Shown here: positions 57,890 to 64,000 of the stretch, piece after piece
Layout of the letters: each line of letters opens with the position of its first letter
Position numbering within the stretch: position 1 is the first letter of the stretch
Made by a program: the position numbers and the translations under genes
NCBI RefSeq assembly: GCF_020217465.1
Contig: NZ_CP084115.1
Location: forward strand, 1,550,001-1,614,000
Reading direction: 5' to 3'
From: Cobetia amphilecti
GTDB taxonomy: Bacteria; Pseudomonadota; Gammaproteobacteria; Pseudomonadales; Halomonadaceae
Length of the DNA: 64,000 nt
The notes under the pieces: generated by a model
Database searches by the model: none
The model's input: only the letters and a program-made list of their open reading frames with translations
What the model was told of the DNA's origin: nothing

Positions 57890-58654
57890 ATGAATCAGTT
57901 CGCACGTTATCCCAGCCTGGAAGGCCGGCATGTCTTCATCAGTGGCGGCGCCAGCGGCATCGGCGCGACCTTGGTAGAGCATTTCTGTGAGCAGCAGGCG
58001 CGAGTGAGTTTCATCGATATCGATGATGCCTCAGGCGAGGCCCTGGCGGCGCGTCTGACCGATCAGGGAGGAGAGGTGCATTACCGACATTGCGATGTGA
58101 CTGACATCCAGCAGCTGCGCACGGTCATCGAGGCTGCAGCAGATGAGTGGGGGCCGATAGGGGCCCTGGTCAACAATGCCGCGCGTGATACCCGGGTACC
58201 GCTCACGGAGCTGGATGTCGAGACATGGGATGACCTTCAGGCCACCAATCTTCGCCATGTGGTGTTTGCCTGTCAGGCAGTCTTTGCCGGGATGCAGGCG
58301 GCGGGCGGCGGGTCGATCATCAATTTCAGCTCGCCCAGCTTCCTGCGTCGCTCGCGGGACATCTCGGCCTATTCGAGCGCGAAGGCGGCCACCATCGGTC
58401 TGACGCGCACCTTGTCGCGTGACATGGGAGATGCGGGGATTCGCGTCAATACCGTGCTGCCGGGGTGGATCATTACCGAGCGTCAGAAGGCGCTGTGGTG
58501 GAATCCCGAGCTGGAGAAGCAGGTATTGGAAAATCAGAGCCTGCACCAGCGGGTACAGCCCGAGGATGTGGCTCGGATGGTGTTGTTCCTGGCAGCGGAT
58601 GACAGTCGCATGATGACGGCCCAGACCTATATCGTGGATGGTGGCCTCGTCTAG
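57890..58654 (+). CDS. Short-chain dehydrogenase/reductase
   Basis: 254 aa classical SDR from ATG 57890 (GAGGAGAGG site). NAD(P) motif SGGASGIG (about 19-26), FIDIDD ending beta-2 (Asp suggests NAD preference), NNA, and the catalytic Ser region INFSSPSF with YSSAKAA (Tyr and Lys). It is the last gene of the set and probably oxidises the sugar at C1 or reduces/oxidises the aldehyde product. It could be the primary sugar dehydrogenase instead of the Gfo/Idh/MocA enzyme; sequence alone does not decide. Confidence 0.85.
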   Translation: MNQFARYPSLEGRHVFISGGASGIGATLVEHFCEQQARVSFIDIDDASGEALAARLTDQGGEVHYRHCDVTDIQQLRTVIEAAADEWGPIGALVNNAARDTRVPLTELDVETWDDLQATNLRHVVFACQAVFAGMQAAGGGSIINFSSPSFLRRSRDISAYSSAKAATIGLTRTLSRDMGDAGIRVNTVLPGWIITERQKALWWNPELEKQVLENQSLHQRVQPEDVARMVLFLAADDSRMMTAQTYIVDGGLV

Positions 58655-58915
58655 CCATGCTGAAGTGGTCATGGCGTTTTCGCAGAGCGTTTTGGGAGGC
58701 TGCGTTTTGCATGCATCACTCCCCATGAAGCGCTTTTCGTGCCAGCGCCACTGGCAACGAGATGGCGGCTTTCGCCGGAGTGGTATCGAGTGCTCCTTGG
58801 GATGATCAATAGGATAAGGGTGATCGAAGCGACAGTTTTATAGGCTGCTTCAATCATGCCAAGACATCCTTATTGAACTTTGATCCAAGGAAAGCACTTT
58901 TTTTGAAAATGAAGG

Positions 58916-58929
58916 TGAAAACGTTTTCA
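58916..58929. promoter_or_regulatory. LacI-type operator before iolD
   Basis: TGAAAACGTTTTCA, a perfect 14-bp palindrome in the 418-base gap between the SDR gene and iolD, differing by one base from the site at 52665-52678. Nothing else is supported in that gap. Confidence 0.8.
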
Positions 58930-59073
58930 AGCGCTGCTAGTGTCTTTTCAAACGGCGAAGAATTCAGCGCTGACCATCATTTTCCTACGTCATCATCACT
59001 GAGCTTCAGGTGCGGATTTTTCGACCTGAATGCACACAATAAAACAACGCCATATGCTCGTCGGGAGAGAGGA

Positions 59074-60924
59074 ATGAAAACGATAAAATTGACCGTCTCC
59101 GAAGCCATCGCCAGATACCTGGCGGCGCAGAAGATTGAACTTGATGGCAGTGTCGAGACCTTGTTCGGTTGCGGGTTCGCCATCTTTGGCCACGGTAACG
59201 TGACCTGTCTGGGGCAGCAGCTGCACAACATCCAGGACACGATCCCGATCTGGCGCGGCCAGAATGAGCAGTCCATGGCGGTTGCCGCCGTTGCCTACGC
59301 CAAGGCCAACAAGCGCCAGCGCATCGGGATCGCCAGCACCTCCATCGGGCCGGGTGCCACCAACATGATCACGGCTGCGGGTATTGCGCACACCAACCGC
59401 CTTCCATTGCTGATGTTCGCCGGCGATGCCCATGTCTCACGCCTGCCAGACCCGGTGCTGCAGCAGGTCGAGCATGCCCATCAACCAGGCCTGAGCGTCA
59501 ATGATGCCTTCAAGCCCGTCACTCGCTATTGGGATCGCATCACTCATCCCGCACAGATCATGCAGTCCTTGCCGACAGCGATCGCGACGCTGACGGATCC
59601 CGCCAATTGCGGGCCGGTCATGATTTCATTGCCACAGGATATTCAGGGCGTTGCCTATGACTATCCAGAGGCGCTCTTCGAAGAATGCATCCATCATATT
59701 CGTCGTCCGGAAGCCGATACGCGTGCTGTACAGGATGCCATTTCCCTGCTGGAAAAGGCGGAGAAGCCGCTGATCATCGCTGGCGGTGGCGTTCATTATT
59801 CCGAAGCCAATCAGTTGCTGGCCGACTTTGCACAACGTCGTAATATTCCGGTGGTCGAGACGATTGCGGGCCGTTCTTCGCTGCTGCAATCCCACCCCTG
59901 CAATATCGGCCCGATTGGTGTGACTGGCTCGAATTCCGCCAATGCCATGGCGGCACAATGTGATGTGCTGGTGGCCATTGGCACACGCCTGCAGGACTTC
60001 ACCACCGGATCCTGGTCGGTGTTTCGTAATCCAGCGCTGAAGATCGTGTCAGTCAACGTGGCGCATATGGATGCCATCAAGCATCGCGCCATGGCGGTCA
60101 TCGGCGATGCTCGCCACACGCTGGAGCGTCTTGATTCCGGGTTGGGTGAATGGCAAGCCGATCAGCGCTGGCTGGAAAAGGGCCAGGCTGAGGTCGCCGA
60201 GTGGAAATCCCTGTGCGCCAACCGTGGCGAGATCACGCCCGGCGAGATGGCGTCCTACGCCCAGGTCATTGCCAGCGTCAATGCGGTGCAGGAACCCGGC
60301 GATACCGTGCTGACTGCCGCCGGTGGCTTGCCGGCAGAGCTCAACATGAACTGGCAGAGCAAGCAGCTCGGCAAGTTCGATATCGAGTTCGGCTTCTCCT
60401 GCATGGGATATGAAGTGGCGGGCGGCTGGGGCGCCAAGATCGCCAATCCCGACAACGAGGTCGTGGTCCTGGTCGGCGATGGCTCCTACATGATGATGAA
60501 TTCCGACATCTACAGCTCGGTGCTGACGGGCCACAAGATGATCGTGCTGGTGTGTGACAACGCCGGGTTTGCGGTCATCAACAAGCTGCAGAACAACAGT
60601 GGCAATCCGTCCTTCAACAACATGCTGGCCGATTGTCGCAGCCAGGCCGATGAGCTGGTACGCGTCGACTTCCTCAAGCATGCCCAGTCGCAAGGTGCCT
60701 ATGGTGAGCACCTGAGTGACATCAGTGATTTCCGGGCCGCCTACCAGCGCGCCAAGGAGAGCCCGCGGACCTACGTCATCGTGGTGGATATCGATTCCAG
60801 CAAGTGGTCTTCCTGTGACTGCTGGTGGGATGTGGGGCTACCCGAAGTCGTCCGCGAGGACGTGGATGAAGCGCAGGTCACCGCCATGAATGCCGGCCGT
60901 GTCCATCAGCGTCGCGGGCTCTGA
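59074..60924 (+). CDS. iolD: 3D-(3,5/4)-trihydroxycyclohexane-1,2-dione hydrolase
   Basis: 616 aa thiamine-diphosphate enzyme from ATG 59074 (GGGAGAGAGG), preferred over an open frame starting at 58873 that runs through the operator. Landmarks: WRGQNEQSMA (catalytic Glu of the ThDP site), TSIGPGATNMITAA, and the cofactor motif GDGSYMMMNSDIYSSVLTG followed by DNAGFAVINKLQ. IolD opens the ring of the dehydrated inosose to 5-deoxy-glucuronate in myo-inositol breakdown. iolB, iolC, iolA and iolJ are not in the window; they may lie downstream or elsewhere. Confidence 0.9.
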   Translation: MKTIKLTVSEAIARYLAAQKIELDGSVETLFGCGFAIFGHGNVTCLGQQLHNIQDTIPIWRGQNEQSMAVAAVAYAKANKRQRIGIASTSIGPGATNMITAAGIAHTNRLPLLMFAGDAHVSRLPDPVLQQVEHAHQPGLSVNDAFKPVTRYWDRITHPAQIMQSLPTAIATLTDPANCGPVMISLPQDIQGVAYDYPEALFEECIHHIRRPEADTRAVQDAISLLEKAEKPLIIAGGGVHYSEANQLLADFAQRRNIPVVETIAGRSSLLQSHPCNIGPIGVTGSNSANAMAAQCDVLVAIGTRLQDFTTGSWSVFRNPALKIVSVNVAHMDAIKHRAMAVIGDARHTLERLDSGLGEWQADQRWLEKGQAEVAEWKSLCANRGEITPGEMASYAQVIASVNAVQEPGDTVLTAAGGLPAELNMNWQSKQLGKFDIEFGFSCMGYEVAGGWGAKIANPDNEVVVLVGDGSYMMMNSDIYSSVLTGHKMIVLVCDNAGFAVINKLQNNSGNPSFNNMLADCRSQADELVRVDFLKHAQSQGAYGEHLSDISDFRAAYQRAKESPRTYVIVVDIDSSKWSSCDCWWDVGLPEVVREDVDEAQVTAMNAGRVHQRRGL

Positions 60925-61023
60925 TTCTGCGTGAGGCCTGGCGCACACCGCAACGGGCCTCATGAACACGCTTGGAATGACAACGCCAATTACCAGCACC
61001 CATGCATTTGCAGGAGAACCCTG

Positions 61024-62226
61024 ATGTTCAATGAAGAACACAATATCGCACCGCTGCGCTGGGCCATGGTCGGTGGTGGCCGTGGCAGTGAAATCGGCCA
61101 CGCCCATCGTGCTGCTGCCCATCGTGACAACTTGTTCCAGCTGGTCGCCGGTGCCTTCGATCTCGACGCTGAACGCGGGCGTGAATTCGGCACCAACCTG
61201 GGACTCGATCCAGAGCGTTGCTACCCGGATTACGCCAGCCTGTTCGAGGCCGAAGCTGCTCGCGAGGACGGCATTCAGGCGGTCAGCATCGCCACGCCCA
61301 ACAGCACCCACCATGCCATCAGCCTGGCAGCGCTCAAGGCCGGTCTGCATGTGATCTGCGAAAAGCCGGTGACCTTCACGGTTGCCGAGGCCGAGGAGCT
61401 CAAGGCCGAAGCACAGGCGCGCGGTCTGGTCTTCGGTGTCATGTATGGCTATAGCGGCTATCAGATGCTGCACCAGGCCCGTGCCATGGTGCAGTCGGGT
61501 GAGCTGGGGCAGATCCGCATGGTCAACATGCAATTCGCTCATGGCTTCCATAGCCAGCCGGTCGAACAGGTCAGCAGCGGCGCCAAGTGGCGTACCAGTC
61601 CTGCCGTTTCCGGGCCGACTTATGTGCTGGGGGATCTCGGGACGCACATCTTCTATGCCGGCCAGTTCATCACCGGACTCAAGGTCGAACGCCTGATGTG
61701 CCACCGCCAGAGTTTCGTGGCCTCGCGTGCGCCGCTGGAAGACAACGCCCAGGTGTTGCTCCAGTACCAGAACGGCGCGGTGGGGTCGCTTTGGGCCAGC
61801 GCCGTGAACGCGGGTTCCATGCACCAGCAGAAGATTCGCGTGGTGGGAGAGAAGGCCAGTATCGAGTGGTGGGATGAGTATCCCAACCAGTTGCGTCTGG
61901 AAGTGCAGGGCGAGCCGGCCCGCATTCTCGAGCGTGGCATGGGCTATCTCGCCGAAGGCGACAGCGCCGTGAACAGCAATCGCATCGGCGGCGGCCACGC
62001 GGAAGGCTTCTTCGAATCCTGGGCCAATGTCTATCACCGCTATGCACTCGCCATGCAGGGCGCCGAAGCGCGCCGTGATGGCAGAAGTACCCAGCATCTC
62101 GGTCTGTCAGAGCAGGAGTTGGAGTCGCTCTGGTTCCCCAATATCGACGCCGGTATCGAAGGTGTGCGGTTGCTGGAGTGCTGTGTGGAATCGTCTGACA
62201 ACGAGAATCGCTGGGTCGCGTTCTGA
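61024..62226 (+). CDS. Gfo/Idh/MocA-family oxidoreductase (second)
   Basis: 400 aa from ATG 61024 (AGGAGA). NAD-binding MVGGGRGSEIGHAHRAA, catalytic-Lys motif HVICEKPVTFT and substrate-domain GYSGYQMLHQARAM and LGDLGTHIFYAGQFITGL. In the inositol cluster it is the likely inositol (myo-, scyllo- or chiro-) dehydrogenase or inosose reductase, but it belongs to the GGGRGSxIGxxHR subgroup rather than classical IolG. Paralogue of the enzyme at 52794-54029. 99-base gap after iolD, same strand. Confidence 0.82.
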   Translation: MFNEEHNIAPLRWAMVGGGRGSEIGHAHRAAAHRDNLFQLVAGAFDLDAERGREFGTNLGLDPERCYPDYASLFEAEAAREDGIQAVSIATPNSTHHAISLAALKAGLHVICEKPVTFTVAEAEELKAEAQARGLVFGVMYGYSGYQMLHQARAMVQSGELGQIRMVNMQFAHGFHSQPVEQVSSGAKWRTSPAVSGPTYVLGDLGTHIFYAGQFITGLKVERLMCHRQSFVASRAPLEDNAQVLLQYQNGAVGSLWASAVNAGSMHQQKIRVVGEKASIEWWDEYPNQLRLEVQGEPARILERGMGYLAEGDSAVNSNRIGGGHAEGFFESWANVYHRYALAMQGAEARRDGRSTQHLGLSEQELESLWFPNIDAGIEGVRLLECCVESSDNENRWVAF

Positions 62227-62369
62227 CCTGACTGCCGGCATCTGGAGCGCCTCACTCTGACGCTATCACCGCCATGGATTGGCGGTTGCTGTGAGGTCGC
62301 TTCGCCAATGCGCTACTGATGATGGTTATTTCAAAAGACAACGACAACGCCAAAGAGAAGGACATCCTC

Positions 62370-63278
62370 ATGCAAATCAAGCTTTCCAACGCGCCGTGTT
62401 CCTGGGGTATCGAGTTTGCCGACAATCCCGCCAACCCCAGCTGGCAGACCGTACTGGATGAGATCGCCGGCGCCGGCTTCAAGGCGACGGAGCTGGGTCC
62501 GCTCAACTATCTGCCGACCGAGCAGGCAGCACTGGCGTCCGCGTTGGACAGCCGAGGGCTCGAGCTGATCGCCGGTACCATCTTCAAGCATCTACATGAC
62601 GCGTCACGTCGTCAGGAAATCCTGGATTACACCCGCGCGACCTGTGAAGTGCTCAAGCCGCAGCAGGGCAACTATATGGTCATCATCGATCACGTCAGCT
62701 CGCCGCGCACCGATGAGGCTGGCCAGCAGGAAACCGCGACACGTCTCAATGATGAGCAATGGAACGAGATGATGGTCACTATCCGCCAAGTGGCTGAAAT
62801 CTGTCAGGAATATGACGTGATGCCGGTGCTTCACCCGCATGCCGGCACCTATATCGAGTATCGTGATGAAGTCGATCGCGCCATGAAAGAGCTGGACTCT
62901 GACCTGGTCAAGCTGTGCATCGACACTGGCCATTGCACCTATGCCGGGATCGACCCCGCCGAGCTGATTCGCACCTACGGCGAGCGCGTCGCCTATATCC
63001 ACTTCAAGGATATTCAGGCGCCGGTGCTGGAAAACGTGGTGAAGGATGGCATCGACTTCTATACCGCCATCGGCCAGGGCGTGTTCTGCCCGCTGGGCCA
63101 GGGCTGTGTCGACTTTGATGCGGTTCGCGAGAGTCTGGAATCCATCGGCTATCAAGGCTGGATCACCGTCGAGCAGGACGTGGACCCGACCAAGGACAAC
63201 AGCGCGCTGGAAAATGCCCGCGAAAGTCGTGAATTCATTGAACGCAGCATTCTTGAAAAGGGCCTGGCGGAAGCCTGA
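62370..63278 (+). CDS. IolE/IolI-type TIM-barrel inosose dehydratase or isomerase
   Basis: 302 aa from ATG 62370; the GAGAAGGA site decides against the upstream frame at 62319. Xylose-isomerase-like TIM barrel: start SNAPCSWGIEF, ATELGPLNYLP, metal ligands in VLHPHAGTYIEY, CIDTGHCTYAG, YIHFKDIQAP and TVEQDVDP. IolE dehydrates scyllo-inosose to the IolD substrate; IolI isomerises inososes. Neighbouring iolD favours the dehydratase role, but the NAPCSWG start is shared by both groups and by other sugar epimerases, so no symbol is given. Confidence 0.82.
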   Translation: MQIKLSNAPCSWGIEFADNPANPSWQTVLDEIAGAGFKATELGPLNYLPTEQAALASALDSRGLELIAGTIFKHLHDASRRQEILDYTRATCEVLKPQQGNYMVIIDHVSSPRTDEAGQQETATRLNDEQWNEMMVTIRQVAEICQEYDVMPVLHPHAGTYIEYRDEVDRAMKELDSDLVKLCIDTGHCTYAGIDPAELIRTYGERVAYIHFKDIQAPVLENVVKDGIDFYTAIGQGVFCPLGQGCVDFDAVRESLESIGYQGWITVEQDVDPTKDNSALENARESREFIERSILEKGLAEA

Positions 63279-63442
63279 TCCGCATGAAGCCCTGTCGTCA
63301 TCGCGCCAGAAGACGGCAGGGCACGGAAGATACCGCAATGACTTGTCTCGATAGCGTGGTGCGTCAGATGCCACGAGCACTCGAGCCACACCTGCCTCAG
63401 CAGTTCTCGTAATACTATAACAATCGATCACGAGAGGTCGTC

Positions 63443-64000
63443 ATGCCCACTTCACACCCCGGTAGCGACACCGCTACCCCCTCAGCATCCACCGATTCCT
63501 CCTCACCCGACAATCAAGAAAAGCTGACGCCAGCGCAGCTTGTCTTCCTGATCAAGATCATTCTAGTGGCCGCCCTGGGTGGCCTGCTGTTCGGTTATGA
63601 CACCGGCGTCATCTCCGGGGCCATCGGGCCCATCGCGCAGTATTTTGATCTGTCCGCCGCCGAGAAGGGCTGGGCAGTCTCATCTGTGGTCATCGGCTGT
63701 ATCGGTGGCGCACTCATCGCCGGACGGCTGTCCATTGCCTATGGGCGCAAGGCCGTCTTTATGCTGTCAGCGTTGATGTTCACGGCGTCAGCACTGGGAT
63801 CCGGCCTGGCGAGCACCTTTGATGCCTACATCTGGTGGCGCATTCTCGGCGGGATTGCCGTCGGCATGGCCAGTGTCATGGCACCAATGTATATCTCCGA
63901 GATGTCACCCGGTTATATGCGAGGGCGCACCGTCAGTCTGTTCCAGCAATCCGTGGTCTTTGGTCAGATGGTGGTGTTCTTCGTGAACTACTTCATTGCC
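63443..64000 (+). CDS. MFS sugar-porter family transporter, N-terminal part
   Basis: 186 aa visible; the gene continues past the window. A Ser/Thr/Pro-rich cytoplasmic N-terminus of 35 residues is followed by the sugar-porter signature AALGGLLFGYDTGVISGA and four or five membrane helices. A proton-coupled inositol or sugar uptake role (IolT-like) is inferred from its place after the inositol genes. In the loop between helices 2 and 3 the usual Asp-Arg of GRxxDRxGRR is replaced (GRLSIAYGRK), which is unusual for a working transporter of this group. Confidence 0.85.
   Translation, partial: MPTSHPGSDTATPSASTDSSSPDNQEKLTPAQLVFLIKIILVAALGGLLFGYDTGVISGAIGPIAQYFDLSAAEKGWAVSSVVIGCIGGALIAGRLSIAYGRKAVFMLSALMFTASALGSGLASTFDAYIWWRILGGIAVGMASVMAPMYISEMSPGYMRGRTVSLFQQSVVFGQMVVFFVNYFIA

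Overview
The window looks like the chromosome of a moderately halophilic gammaproteobacterium of the Halomonadaceae (Halomonas/Cobetia/Chromohalobacter type). The reasons are GC-rich coding sequence with strong Shine-Dalgarno sites, several GH13 alpha-glucosidases whose catalytic residues are spaced as in the Halomonas enzyme HaG, a DUF3141/phosphotransacetylase gene neighbourhood, YejK, and cyclitol/sugar-acid catabolism. The genus is inferred from protein resemblance only. No rRNA, tRNA or CRISPR array was seen.

Region 1 (1-10986) is an accessory metal-resistance island bounded by two same-orientation copies of one IS3-family element. The left copy is cut by the window edge. The right copy is itself interrupted by a second, intact IS3-family element with a 3-bp target duplication. 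Between them lie a copper/silver P-type ATPase (copA), small metal-island membrane proteins (DUF2933, SHOCT, DUF5676, YHS), an isoprenylcysteine-methyltransferase-like protein, and broken chromosomal-type genes: a phosphotransacetylase stub, a split DUF3141 gene and a Rieske fragment.

Region 2 (11.2-17.1 kb) holds mixed housekeeping-type genes: a META-domain lipoprotein, an ion-channel-like membrane protein, a TauD-family pseudogene, an EgtB-type sulfoxide synthase without egtD nearby, DUF427, and a NERD/zinc-ribbon protein.

Region 3 (17.1-28.0 kb) is a second mobile region, all on the minus strand. It has a hipBA toxin-antitoxin pair with three evenly spaced operator palindromes. Next comes a tight three-gene operon: an unrecognised AT-rich 299-aa gene, an 865-aa degenerate tyrosine-recombinase-like protein, and an 870-aa tyrosine recombinase with all catalytic residues. 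A separate 349-aa tyrosine recombinase and a helicase gene cut off inside motif II complete it. The recombinase trio is the best candidate for a little-described system here.

Region 4 (28.0-34.1 kb) has a class III aminotransferase, a Fur-box-flanked siderophore receptor and binding-protein pair, and yejK.

Region 5 (34.2-50.0 kb) is an alpha-glucoside regulon: a LacI-type regulator, an aglEFGAK-type operon, three extra alpha-glucosidases, a second binding protein, and a LamB-type porin. Three near-identical 14-bp palindromes (CTTRAWCGATTAAG-like) tie regulator, operon and porin together.

Region 6 (50.6-64.0 kb) has a CsbD protein, then a second LacI regulator followed by an oxidative sugar-acid set (Gfo/Idh/MocA oxidoreductase, IlvD/Edd dehydratase, SMP-30 lactonase, HpcH/HpaI aldolase, SDR). 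An inositol-type set follows (IolD, a second Gfo/Idh/MocA enzyme, an IolE/IolI-type TIM barrel, a sugar-porter MFS cut by the window end). The palindrome TGAAAACRTTTTCA stands before both sets, so they are probably one regulon.
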